Positions 1 to 6,765 of a DNA stretch of 13,668 nucleotides are shown here, piece after piece. A model generated the notes under the pieces. The model was not told where the DNA came from, did no database searches, and saw only the letters and a list, made by a program, of their open reading frames with translations. This stretch comes from JAZNQN01 sp045656005. GTDB taxonomy: Bacteria; Bacillota; Clostridia; UMGS1883; UMGS1540. The position numbers were made by a program, and so were the translations under genes. The DNA is taken from positions 1 to 13,668 of the forward strand of contig JAZOQG010000009.1 of assembly GCA_045656005.1 (NCBI GenBank), given 5' to 3'. How positions within the stretch are numbered: position 1 is the first letter of the stretch; each line of letters begins with the position of its first letter.

Positions 1-837
1 GGCGGATACACTTCGCTTTCAAGACAGGGCGGCGGTATAGGCACAAAAGGTCCCGGTGAAACAAAAATTGAAACGGACCGTCGTTATATAAGAACAAGAA
101 TAAATTCTCTCGAAAAAGAAATAGAGAAACTTTCAAATCACAGGAATTTAATAAGAGCAGGCAGAAAGAAAAGAGAAATTCCGTCTGTGGCAATTGTGGG
201 ATATACAAATGCAGGAAAATCAACTCTTTTAAATTGCCTTACAGATGCAGGAGTTTTGGCTGAAAACATGCTTTTTGCAACCCTTGACCCTACTGCACGT
301 GCTCTTTCAATGCCCGATGGACGCGAGACAATGCTTATAGACACAGTAGGCTTTATAAGAAAACTTCCCCATCACCTTGTTGAGGCTTTTAAGTCAACAC
401 TTGAAGAAGCAGTAAATGCCGATGTTCTTCTCCATGTAATTGACTCATCTTCTCCCGAGCGTGATAATCAAATTATGGTTGTAAATAATCTTTTGAAAGA
501 ACTCGGATGCGAAGGTATTCCCGTAATCTCCGTGTTTAATAAATGCGACCTGGTGGATAACGAAACGATTCCACGCCCCACACTCCCCGAAAAAAGTGTG
601 TTCATAAGTGCAAAAACGGGTGAAGGAATTGATAAACTCATCACCGTTATGGACGATACTATCCCCGGAAAACGCAGAAAAATGAAAATTTTACTGCCAT
701 ATTCAAAAGGCTCCGTTTTAAACAGCATAATTTCGGCAGACTGCCTTTTGTCTAACGAATACACCGAGAATGGTATTCTCATAGAATTTATGGCAGATGC
801 CAAAGCACAAAGCGACTATAAGGAATTTGAAGTATGA
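1..837 (+). CDS. hflX: GTPase HflX, 5'-truncated by the window edge
   Basis: This is the C-terminal 278 residues of HflX, a ribosome-associated GTPase that rescues or splits stalled 70S ribosomes under stress. The reading frame is open from base 1, so the true start lies outside the window. The visible part opens with the HflX signature RQGGGIGTKGPGETK and a charged helical stretch. The G domain follows: G1 GYTNAGKS (visible residues 67-74), G3 DTVGF (about 114), G4 NKCD (about 180) and G5 SAK (about 203). A short C-terminal domain follows. A GTG at 187 could be misread as a start, but the HflX-specific residues before it show it is internal. The stop overlaps the next gene's ATG (ATGA), which implies translational coupling. 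Family assignment is firm. Confidence 0.96.
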   Translation, partial: GGYTSLSRQGGGIGTKGPGETKIETDRRYIRTRINSLEKEIEKLSNHRNLIRAGRKKREIPSVAIVGYTNAGKSTLLNCLTDAGVLAENMLFATLDPTARALSMPDGRETMLIDTVGFIRKLPHHLVEAFKSTLEEAVNADVLLHVIDSSSPERDNQIMVVNNLLKELGCEGIPVISVFNKCDLVDNETIPRPTLPEKSVFISAKTGEGIDKLITVMDDTIPGKRRKMKILLPYSKGSVLNSIISADCLLSNEYTENGILIEFMADAKAQSDYKEFEV

Positions 838-1469
838 ATACTGATTACAGAACAGTTTTAAAGGTTGCACAGGACGAAATACTTGAGAAAAAATCGAGAT
901 TTATCGCCTCTGTTGCCCCTTGTAAAACCGAAGAAGAAGCCCTCATGTTTTTAGCCGAGGTAAGAAAGAAATATAGCGATGCAACCCATAATGTTTATGC
1001 ATATAATCTGAGAGAAAATAACATCCGCCGCTATAGTGATGACGGAGAGCCGTCAGGAACTGCAGGAGTCCCCACTCTCGAAGTTATTTTAAAAGAAAAT
1101 CTTACTGATATATGCGTTGTGGTTACAAGGTATTTCGGCGGCACACTCTTAGGTGCAGGCGGTCTTGTAAGAGCATACGGAAAATCAGCAAAGGCAGGAA
1201 TAGTAAAAGCCGAACCCGCCAGCATGATATACAGCGAAATTTTTGATGTAACAGCAGATTATGGCGACCTTGGCAAAATAGAACACGAAATAATGTCAAA
1301 AGGGTATATGATACTCGATAAATTGTTTTCTGATAAAGTAACAATAACTGTCTGCACGGAAAAACAAAAAAGCGATGAGCTTTTTAAATCTTTGACAGAA
1401 TGTACATTTGGCAAAGCTCAGATACTTCGCACAGGCGAGCGATATGTAGCAAAAAAGGATGGGGAGTAA
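834..1469 (+). CDS. YigZ/IMPACT family protein (UPF0029)
   Basis: This 211-residue protein matches the usual bacterial YigZ/YvyE length. The N-terminal IMPACT domain is clear: KKSRFIA (19-25), THNVYAY (51-57), SDDGEPSGTAG (68-78) and the glycine-rich RYFGGTLLGAGGLVRAYG (99-116). The C-terminal third fits the ferredoxin-like DUF1949 domain of the family. Eukaryotic IMPACT modulates translation control through GCN1/GCN2; the bacterial role is not settled. The start overlaps the hflX stop by 4 bases and the stop abuts the MATE gene start, so it belongs to a compact operon. Its position next to hflX, another translation-linked gene, suggests a link to translation, but that is inference. Confidence 0.93.
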   Translation: MNTDYRTVLKVAQDEILEKKSRFIASVAPCKTEEEALMFLAEVRKKYSDATHNVYAYNLRENNIRRYSDDGEPSGTAGVPTLEVILKENLTDICVVVTRYFGGTLLGAGGLVRAYGKSAKAGIVKAEPASMIYSEIFDVTADYGDLGKIEHEIMSKGYMILDKLFSDKVTITVCTEKQKSDELFKSLTECTFGKAQILRTGERYVAKKDGE

Positions 1470-2816
1470 ATGAACAAAAAATATGAAATTGACATGACTC
1501 AGGGGTCACTACTTAAAAACATCGTAAGGTTTTCAATTCCTTTGATGCTTTCGGGCATTTTGCAGCTTCTTTATAACGCCGCAGACGTGGTTGTTGTAGG
1601 AAGATTTGCAGGAAGTGATTCTCTTGCGGCAGTAGGCTCAACATCATCACTTTTTAACCTTCTTGTAAATCTTTTTATGGGTTTTGCAACGGGTACAAGT
1701 GTTATGGTTTCAAGGGCATACGGCTCAAAAAACCATGAAGAGGTATCAAAAACTGTTCACACAGCAATAGCACTTTCAATAGCCTTTGGATTTATCATAG
1801 GCATTTTGGGACTTTTGGTAGCAAAACCTGCACTTTTACTTATGGGTACACCCGAAAATGTTTTGCCGAAAGCCACACTTTACATAAGAATTTTGTTTTT
1901 GGGAATGCCTGCGCAGACGATTTATAACTTTGGTAGTGCAATACTACGTAGTGTTGGTGACACAAAGCGTCCCCTCTATTTTCTCACAGTTTCGGGAATT
2001 TTCAATGTAGTTGTAAACCTTATTCTCGTAATATGTTTTCACATGGACGTTGCAGGCGTTGCGATTGCAACAATCCTGGCGCAGTATATTTCTGCATCAC
2101 TTGTTATGATATGCCTTATTCACAGTACGGGAATTTACAAAGTTTATCCAAGAAAAGTTAAAATTTATAAAGAGCAATTTTTTCGCATGCTTAAAATCGG
2201 TATCCCTGCCGCGATTCAGGGAAGCCTTTTCTCAATTTCAAACGTGCTCATTCAGTCTTCGATAAATCTTTTCGGCTCACTCGCCATGGCAGGAAGCTCG
2301 ATTGCATCAAATATAGAAGGCTTTGTATATACTTCAATGAACTCCGTTTATCAGGCAGCTATCACGTCCTCGGGACAAAACTTAGGTGCAAAAAACATAA
2401 AAAGAATAAAGCAAACTGTTGTAAACTGCTTTTTCGTGGTAGTTACAATAGGTCTTTCTCTCACTGCACTTGTGTTCCTGTTTAAAGATTTGATTATTTC
2501 TATATACACATCGGACAGTGCTGTAGCAGAATTTGCCATAATAAAAATTATGTATGTAATGCTCCCCTATATCCTTTGCGGAATAATGGAAGTTTTTGCA
2601 GGTACCATGCGTGGTCTTGGCTACGCCGTAATACCTATGATAGTTTCTCTTCTTGGTGCATGCGGTCTAAGGGTTTTGTGGATTATGACAATATTTCAGT
2701 TTAGTAAAACCTTGCCTACACTTTACCTTTGCTACCCTGTCACATGGTTTACAACAGCTATAGCACACCTTGTATGCATTTTCTTTGCACTCAAAAAACT
2801 TAAAAAGGAAATATAA
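1470..2816 (+). CDS. MATE family multidrug/cation efflux transporter
   Basis: This 448-residue polytopic membrane protein has the length and layout of a MATE exporter: two bundles of six helices. The N-terminal signature DMTQGSLLKNIVRFSIPLM is typical, as are NAADVVVVGRFAG in helix 1-2, the GTSVMVSRAYGSKN loop, and the second-half repeat beginning near AAIQGSLFSISNVLIQSSIN. MATE proteins exchange Na+ or H+ for cationic drugs or metabolites at the cytoplasmic membrane; the substrate cannot be read from the sequence. The ATG directly follows the stop of the YigZ-like gene, with a GGGGAG ribosome site inside that gene's end. The stop abuts the next ATG. No truncation is seen. Confidence 0.95.
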   Translation: MNKKYEIDMTQGSLLKNIVRFSIPLMLSGILQLLYNAADVVVVGRFAGSDSLAAVGSTSSLFNLLVNLFMGFATGTSVMVSRAYGSKNHEEVSKTVHTAIALSIAFGFIIGILGLLVAKPALLLMGTPENVLPKATLYIRILFLGMPAQTIYNFGSAILRSVGDTKRPLYFLTVSGIFNVVVNLILVICFHMDVAGVAIATILAQYISASLVMICLIHSTGIYKVYPRKVKIYKEQFFRMLKIGIPAAIQGSLFSISNVLIQSSINLFGSLAMAGSSIASNIEGFVYTSMNSVYQAAITSSGQNLGAKNIKRIKQTVVNCFFVVVTIGLSLTALVFLFKDLIISIYTSDSAVAEFAIIKIMYVMLPYILCGIMEVFAGTMRGLGYAVIPMIVSLLGACGLRVLWIMTIFQFSKTLPTLYLCYPVTWFTTAIAHLVCIFFALKKLKKEI

Positions 2817-3668
2817 ATGGAAAAATATATTGATTTGCACACACATTCAAATAAATCGGATGGTTCAATGACACCAAAAGAGCTTATTCACCATGCGAAA
2901 GAAATGGGTCTTTCTGCCATTTCTCTTACCGACCATGATAATACAGATGGCGTAAGAGAAGCCGTTTTGGAAGGTGAGAAAACAGGACTTGAGGTAGTGC
3001 CCGGCATCGAGCTTTCGGCAAAATCGGAAACCGAGACGCATATCCTCGGCTACTATATAGATATTGAAAATAAAGAATTTAACGAAAAACTTGATATAAT
3101 AAAAAAACAAAGAATAGAAAGAAACTATGATACCGAAAGACTTTTAAATGAAAACGGTATCTGCGTTTCAATCGAAGAAGCCTCATCCTTTGCAGGCGGA
3201 GTACTTCTGGGAAGGGCACACTTTGCAAAAGCAATGGTAGAAAAGGGCTATGCCGAAAGTGTTAAAGATGCTTTTGACCGCTATCTTTCAAACGGTAGAC
3301 CATGCTATAGCCACCTGCAAAACCATACTGCCGCAGAATGTGTTAAAATTATAAATCGCGCAGGCGGCATGGCATTTGTGGCGCATCTTCACCTTACCAG
3401 AAAGAGTGACAGAGAACTTTTTGACTTCTTAAAAGAGCTTAAAGAAGCAGGGCTATGCGGAATTGAAGGGTACTATACAGATTACACCCCTAAAATGCAG
3501 GAAACATATCTTGATATGGCAAAAGAGCTTGATTTACTAATTTCAGGCGGAACAGATTTTCATGCTGAAATGAAGCCTCATATTTCTATTGGTAAAGGTC
3601 TCGGCAATATGAAAATCCCCTACTCTCTTTTGGAAAACATGAAAGAATGGAGAAATATAAACAGATGA
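2817..3668 (+). CDS. PHP-domain metal-dependent phosphoesterase
   Basis: This 283-residue protein belongs to the PHP family. Metal-site motifs are visible in order: DLHTHSNKSDGSMTP (H8, H10, D15), LTDHDNTDG (D39, H40), the GIELS segment with E65, ETHILGY with H75, VAHLH near residue 193 and the C-terminal GGTDFHAE. This layout matches the YciV/TrpH-like group (RNase AM, 3',5'-nucleotide phosphatase type) better than histidinol phosphatase, although many clostridial copies carry only the general name. It is probably a cytoplasmic phosphodiesterase or phosphatase using two or three divalent metals; the substrate is unknown. The start follows the MATE stop directly. The end overlaps the apbE start as ATGA, arguing for coupled translation. 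Confidence 0.9.
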   Translation: MEKYIDLHTHSNKSDGSMTPKELIHHAKEMGLSAISLTDHDNTDGVREAVLEGEKTGLEVVPGIELSAKSETETHILGYYIDIENKEFNEKLDIIKKQRIERNYDTERLLNENGICVSIEEASSFAGGVLLGRAHFAKAMVEKGYAESVKDAFDRYLSNGRPCYSHLQNHTAAECVKIINRAGGMAFVAHLHLTRKSDRELFDFLKELKEAGLCGIEGYYTDYTPKMQETYLDMAKELDLLISGGTDFHAEMKPHISIGKGLGNMKIPYSLLENMKEWRNINR

Positions 3669-4624
3669 AAAAATTTATCTGTCTTTTAATATGCTTTTTG
3701 CTCCCGACCCTTTCAGCATGCGATGCTAAAAGGATGGCGGAGCATTCTTTTTTTGCAATGGATACTCTTGTAACTTTAAAATGCAGTCAGGAAAGCGCAG
3801 AAAAAATTGAAAAAATGATAAGAGAATATGAGCGAATTTTGTCCCCAACAGACAAAGAAAGCGAACTATATCTTTTAAATAATAATCTTACCCAAAACGT
3901 ATCTCAAAAATTTTTATCGGTTTTTAAATCAGCTTATGAGATTTCAGAAAAAACAGACGGCAGTTATAATTTTGGTGTCTACCCACTTATTCTGGAATGG
4001 GGTTTTACCACAAAAAATTATAACGTACCCACCCCACAAAGAGCAAAAGAACTTCTCGCTCTCACAAATTTCAAAGATTTCAAAATAGAAAATAATACTC
4101 TTTATAAGAAAAAAGAACAAATGATTGACTTTGGAGGAATTGCAAAAGGCTTTGTGTGTGATGAGGCAGTAAAGATTTTAAAAGACGCAAATGAAAAAAA
4201 TGCACTTCTCTCTCTGGGCGGAAATGTTTATGCCCTTGGAAAAGAGTGGAAGGTGGCAATAAAAAGTCCTTTTGGGGATTTTTATGCAGGCATCTTGAAA
4301 GCACGAAACTCTGCCGTTGTAACATCAGGCTCTTATGAACGCTATTTTGAAAAAGATGGAAAAATATATCATCATATTATAGACCCTCAGACGGGCCACC
4401 CTGCCGACAACACTCTCGCATCCGTAACTATTGTATCGGAAAGCGCAACCACCGCAGACGGATATTCCACCGCTCTTTTCGTGATGGGATTTGAAAAGGC
4501 GTGTGAGTTTTATAGAAAATATAAAGATTTTAATGCTATATTTATCCTCAAAAATGGTGATATATTTGTAACCGAAGGAATAGCCGATAATTTTTCGGCA
4601 GAAAAATTTGAAATAATAAGGTGA
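3665..4624 (+). CDS. apbE: FAD:protein FMN transferase, lipoprotein (ApbE)
   Basis: ApbE attaches FMN from FAD to threonine residues of extracytoplasmic redox proteins in a Mg2+-dependent reaction. The 319-residue protein starts with a lipoprotein signal, MKKFICLLICFLLPTLSAC, with the lipobox cysteine at residue 19, so it should be anchored outside the membrane. Family motifs follow: FFAMDTLVTL, the FAD-binding FGGIAKGFVCDEA, SGSYERYF, YHHIIDPQTGHP, and the metal-site TTADGYSTALFVMG. I chose the ATG at 3665, which overlaps the previous stop as ATGA and directly opens the signal peptide. An in-frame ATG at 3647 would add six polar residues before it. No target with an FMN-binding domain is encoded in the window. 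Confidence 0.94.
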   Translation: MKKFICLLICFLLPTLSACDAKRMAEHSFFAMDTLVTLKCSQESAEKIEKMIREYERILSPTDKESELYLLNNNLTQNVSQKFLSVFKSAYEISEKTDGSYNFGVYPLILEWGFTTKNYNVPTPQRAKELLALTNFKDFKIENNTLYKKKEQMIDFGGIAKGFVCDEAVKILKDANEKNALLSLGGNVYALGKEWKVAIKSPFGDFYAGILKARNSAVVTSGSYERYFEKDGKIYHHIIDPQTGHPADNTLASVTIVSESATTADGYSTALFVMGFEKACEFYRKYKDFNAIFILKNGDIFVTEGIADNFSAEKFEIIR

Positions 4625-4628
4625 CTTT

Positions 4629-4973
4629 ATGGAAAGAGCTTTGAAAATAATTCTTTTACTCCTTTTAGTTGTTAGTCTGTCCGCAACATTTATAATTTTC
4701 AGAAATAATGTTGAAGGTGAAAAGATTAATATTTACATAAATTCCGAGCTTTATAAAACTATTGATTTAAAAAAAGTTTCATCGCCTTACTCTCTCTCAC
4801 TCCCCCATAACACCCTTCTCGTAGAGAGCGACGGTGTATCCATCATAGATGCAGATTGTCCCGACAAGGTGTGTATAAAGAGAGGGAAAATGCGTGGCGG
4901 TGTGCCCATTATCTGTGCACCTAATGCACTTTATATTTCATGCGAAAGAGAGGCTCATGCAGTATCATGGTAA
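4629..4973 (+). CDS. NusG domain II-containing membrane-anchored protein (EetA-like)
   Basis: This 114-residue protein has an N-terminal hydrophobic anchor (about residues 5-23) followed by a NusG_II domain, a small beta barrel unrelated in function to transcription factor NusG. The fingerprint is the cysteine pair DADCPDKVC (C77, C82), then IICAPNALYISC (C96, C105). The domain should lie outside the membrane. It starts 4 bases after apbE and its stop overlaps the start of the Gx transporter gene. In Firmicutes this type of protein is frequently paired with a Gx transporter, and in Listeria-type flavin-based electron-transfer loci the pair is called EetA/EetB. The biochemical role is unclear, and the EetA analogy rests on domain and neighbourhood only. 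Confidence 0.85.
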   Translation: MERALKIILLLLLVVSLSATFIIFRNNVEGEKINIYINSELYKTIDLKKVSSPYSLSLPHNTLLVESDGVSIIDADCPDKVCIKRGKMRGGVPIICAPNALYISCEREAHAVSW

Positions 4974-5461
4974 AAACAAAACGCCTCACATATCTCGCTC
5001 TCCTTCTTTGCATTTCTCTTGTAATTCATTATTTTGAAAGCCTGATGCCTCCCATAATCCCTGCCGCAGGCATTAAAATGGGACTCTCTAACTGCATAAC
5101 CCTTATTACATTAAAGATGTTTTGCAAAAAACAAGCATTTATTGTTCTTTTTATGCGAATTATAATAGCATCATTGTTTTTCGGCGGTGCGATGCAATTT
5201 GTTTATAGCCTCGCAGGCGGACTTTTCTCTTTTCTGGTGCTCTCCGCATTTTCAGGCAAAATAAAAGCACTCTATGTTTTGAGTGCCTTAAGTGCTATTT
5301 TTCATAATGTCGGACAAGTATGCGTTGCCGTCTTTATAACAAAAATCCCGTTTCTCTGGTGGTATCTTTTCCCCTTGACTGCATCTGCAATAATAAGCGG
5401 TGCTTTTGTCGGAATGGTTTCAAGTTACATTCTCAAAAGCAAACATACATCAGGCAGATAA
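4967..5461 (+). CDS. Gx transporter family protein (EetB-like, Hpre_diP_synt_I)
   Basis: This 164-residue integral membrane protein has about five hydrophobic segments, no signal peptide and the small-residue-rich look of ECF-type S components. Characteristic stretches are ESLMPPIIPAAGIKMGLSN, IIIASLFFGGAMQFVYSLAGG and SAIFHNVGQ. The family was once named heptaprenyl diphosphate synthase component I, but it resembles a vitamin or flavin transporter more than an enzyme. I start it at ATG 4967, overlapping the preceding TAA; an in-frame ATG at 4940 would add nine polar residues. It is the last gene of the + strand run, and its stop codon lies at the stem-loop boundary of a terminator. Linkage to ApbE suggests flavin or quinone precursor supply (inference). 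Confidence 0.85.
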   Translation: MVKTKRLTYLALLLCISLVIHYFESLMPPIIPAAGIKMGLSNCITLITLKMFCKKQAFIVLFMRIIIASLFFGGAMQFVYSLAGGLFSFLVLSAFSGKIKALYVLSALSAIFHNVGQVCVAVFITKIPFLWWYLFPLTASAIISGAFVGMVSSYILKSKHTSGR

Positions 5462-5483
5462 TTACTATCTGCTTAATTTTTTT
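5452..5483 (+). terminator. Intrinsic terminator of the hflX-to-Gx operon
   Basis: The arms GCAGATA (5454-5460) and TATCTGC (5466-5472) form a 7-bp stem around a 5-base loop, extendable by G-T and A-T pairs at the base. A run of seven or more T follows from 5477. The stop codon of the Gx gene (5459-5461) is part of the hairpin. The T run lies inside the end of the convergent AbrB-like gene, so the two transcription units share this DNA. Confidence 0.8.
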
Positions 5484-5707
5484 ATACAGTTTCTGCACAC
5501 TCTTTTATTTTCAAAAACTTCAATATTCTCAATGCTTTCGCAAAAGATGCACCCTGGCTGATATTTTTTTACAAAAATGCCACCTTCAGTTGCTATCAGC
5601 TCCACAGTAGAATGTTTATCCTCAAGCCCATAATCTTTTCGCCATTCCTTCGGTAACGTAACTCTTCCATTATCATTAAGTGCTCTTACAATTCCTTTCG
5701 GTTTCAT
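5465..5707 (-). CDS. AbrB/SpoVT-type transcriptional regulator with four-cysteine C-terminus
   Basis: This 80-residue protein has an N-terminal swapped-hairpin DNA-binding domain. The core GIVRALNDNGRVTLPKEWRK (residues 5-24) matches the RxLDxxGRIxLPxExR pattern of AbrB, SpoVT and MazE antitoxins. The C-terminal part carries CIFC (53-56) and CRNC (71-74), a spacing that suggests a small zinc knuckle or redox-sensitive site. I start at ATG 5707, preceded by GGAGGGG at 5714-5720. The frame stays open upstream to an ATG at 5794, but that stretch lies inside a structured leader and lacks a ribosome site. The gene is monocistronic and convergent with the Gx gene, 3 bases away. Targets are unknown; such proteins often control transition-phase genes. 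Confidence 0.85.
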   Translation of the reverse strand: MKPKGIVRALNDNGRVTLPKEWRKDYGLEDKHSTVELIATEGGIFVKKYQPGCIFCESIENIEVFENKRVCRNCIKKLSR

Positions 5708-5723
5708 AAAAATCCCCTCCAAA

Positions 5724-5918
5724 TAAAAAATGCGTGACCCAAAGAGCCACGCATAAAAAGCGATAACTCTTTTGATCACCACAATCAAACTCATTACGCA
5801 AACAACAAAATTGGCAAATGAATTAGAGTTTCGCTTTTTGACAAAGCAAAACCAATTTATATAAGTTTGCGTAAATACCTTTAGAATTATTTACATATAT
5901 TAAGTTTGATTGTGGTGA
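5724..5918 (-). ncRNA. Candidate structured leader RNA upstream of the AbrB-like gene
   Basis: Nested perfect inverted repeats lie between the promoter and the ribosome site. The outer stem of 16 bp pairs 5903-5918 with 5776-5791. Next are a 10-bp stem (5865-5874 with 5794-5803), a 7-bp stem (5852-5858 with 5808-5814) and an apical hairpin (5843-5847 with 5833-5837). The apical strand 5825-5839 can instead pair with 5755-5770, outside the outer stem, by 8+6 bp. A 7-bp terminator-like hairpin (5748-5754 with 5730-5736) then runs into six U residues, just before GGAGGGG. The predicted transcription start coincides with the outer stem. I recognise no known riboswitch class. It could be a cis-regulatory leader, a small RNA, or DNA of mobile origin. 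Confidence 0.6.
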
Positions 5919-5922
5919 ATAT

Positions 5923-5951
5923 ATAATACCATATTTAAAGAAAAAAATCAA
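5923..5951 (-). promoter_or_regulatory. Promoter of the AbrB-like leader/gene
   Basis: On the minus strand TTGATT (5946-5951) and TATTAT (5923-5928) are separated by 17 bases, a good match to a housekeeping sigma-A promoter. The start of transcription would fall near 5916-5918, at the first base of the long inverted repeat. The leader to the ATG at 5707 would be about 210 nt. Confidence 0.7.
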
Positions 5952-5989
5952 TAGGATACATAAAAAAATTGGGGAAATTTTACAATAAC

Positions 5990-6017
5990 AAAAAATAGAT
6001 AGGGCCTAAACCCTATC
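5990..6017 (-). terminator. Terminator of the dinJ-yafQ operon
   Basis: On the minus strand GATAGGG and CCCTATC (6011-6017 with 5998-6004) form a 7-bp stem with a 6-base loop. It is followed by TATTTTTTGTT. It lies 17 bases after the yafQ stop and separates this operon from the AbrB-like promoter. Confidence 0.8.
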
Positions 6018-6033
6018 CATTTCAAAAAACAAA

Positions 6034-6306
6034 TTAGAATAAATCACTATGGCTCCCCGTTCTGGTTAACGACAAAGTAATCATGTCTTCTTCCTTTTTG
6101 TATATCAAAAGCCAGTCAGGCGAAATATGACATTCCCTGTGACCCTGATAATCACCCTTTAATGCATGGTCCTTATATTTTTCAGGCAAAACTATATCCT
6201 CACGCAAAAGTGTTAAAACATCCTGAAAAAGGGAAATGTCATATCCACGTTTAATTATTGCCTTAAAATCCTTCTTAAACTTCGCTGAATATCTTACATT
6301 AAGCAT
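6034..6306 (-). CDS. yafQ: YafQ-family (RelE superfamily) mRNA-interferase toxin
   Basis: This 90-residue toxin should cleave mRNA in the ribosome when released from its antitoxin. The residues known to matter in E. coli YafQ have counterparts here: H47, H60, D64, W65 (in HISPDWLLIY), R82, H86 and the terminal F90 (LTRTGSHSDLF). The N-terminus VRYSAKFKKDFK and the HALKGDYQGHRECHI segment are typical. Its ATG overlaps the antitoxin end by 8 bases (ATGCTTAA), with GAGGG at 6313-6317 as ribosome site. Catalytic residues look intact, so the module is probably functional. A terminator follows 17 bases after the stop. Confidence 0.93.
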   Translation of the reverse strand: MLNVRYSAKFKKDFKAIIKRGYDISLFQDVLTLLREDIVLPEKYKDHALKGDYQGHRECHISPDWLLIYKKEEDMITLSLTRTGSHSDLF

Positions 6307-6565
6307 TTAAATCCCTCATAAGTTCATCCATGTCATCATAAACCTTACTCATATTACGATTATTGTTTACGTCATTAATTGCAGCGAGAGTTTCTGCATT
6401 AGGAACATCAACCGCAAGTTCAAAGGGAATTTTACCCTGTCTTACAGCCTGTCTGCAAAATACACCAATTGCAGTTGACATATTAAGACCAAGTGCCGCA
6501 AATAAGTCATCAGCCTGCGATTTTAATTCTTTATCCATACGTATTGTAACATTGGTTGTAGCCAT
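6299..6565 (-). CDS. dinJ: DinJ/RelB-family antitoxin
   Basis: This 88-residue antitoxin has an N-terminal ribbon-helix-helix domain, TNVTIRMDKELKSQADDLFA, followed by the LGLNMSTAIGVFCRQAV helix typical of RelB/DinJ. The acidic C-terminal half (NRNMSKVYDDMDELMRDL) should wrap the toxin. It precedes and overlaps yafQ, the standard antitoxin-first order. AAGGAG (6575-6580) sits 9 bases before the ATG. The ribbon-helix-helix domain is expected to repress the operon alone or with YafQ; a matching inverted repeat lies over the -35 box. Confidence 0.93.
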   Translation of the reverse strand: MATTNVTIRMDKELKSQADDLFAALGLNMSTAIGVFCRQAVRQGKIPFELAVDVPNAETLAAINDVNNNRNMSKVYDDMDELMRDLNA

Positions 6566-6597
6566 ACAAACAAACTCCTTTCATATCTATTATATTC

Positions 6598-6626
6598 ATT
6601 ATAGCAAAAAAAATGTGCAATGTCAA
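6598..6626 (-). promoter_or_regulatory. Consensus sigma-A promoter of dinJ-yafQ
   Basis: On the minus strand the -35 box is TTGACA (6621-6626) and the -10 box is TATAAT (6598-6603). Both are exact consensus, with an optimal 17-base spacer containing an eight-T run. The start would fall near 6591, giving a leader of about 26 bases. Confidence 0.88.
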
Positions 6627-6636
6627 TTATTTGCAC
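6615..6636 (-). promoter_or_regulatory. Candidate DinJ/YafQ operator over the -35 box
   Basis: GTGCAA (6615-6620) and TTGCAC (6631-6636) form a perfect 6-bp inverted repeat with a 10-base centre. The centre contains the whole -35 hexamer. Binding here would block RNA polymerase, fitting toxin-antitoxin autoregulation. The assignment is by position only. Confidence 0.5.
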
Positions 6637-6673
6637 GAGATTTTTTAGTGTGGCGAAGAGAAAATTGTGCAGA

Positions 6674-6752
6674 ATGGACAAACTGAACCCAAGCTTTGCT
6701 TGGGGTTACCCGAAAACGTATATAGATATGTTGAGAGGTGAAGTTTGTTCAT
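6674..6752 (+). other. Unassigned three-way-junction-like inverted repeat element
   Basis: In the gene-free stretch between rplL and dinJ, 6674-6684 pairs with 6742-6752 (11 bp, one G-U only when read as + strand RNA). Inside are hairpin CCCAAGC-TTT-GCTTGGG (6688-6704) and a 6-bp hairpin (6716-6721 with 6726-6731, one G-U). A T-run terminator follows at 6777-6806. The fold plus terminator resembles a small RNA read left to right, but I find no convincing + strand promoter upstream. It could equally be a remnant element. Confidence 0.35.
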
Positions 6753-6765
6753 AGTGTAAATGCAT

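Noticed and set aside
5320..5610. Overlapping + strand open frame across the Gx gene end
   Set aside because: It is in another frame of the Gx gene, crosses the terminator and has cysteine/basic-rich composition without a domain.
5708..5794. N-terminal extension of the AbrB-like protein from ATG 5794, or an upstream leader peptide
   Set aside because: The stretch lies in the structured leader and terminator-like hairpin, has no ribosome site before 5794, and the family core begins right after ATG 5707, which has a strong site.
5776..5918. 6S RNA as identity of the nested-repeat element
   Set aside because: It is rod-like and the right length range, but I see no terminator directly after the closing stem and it sits in the leader of a coding gene; the similarity is only in general shape.
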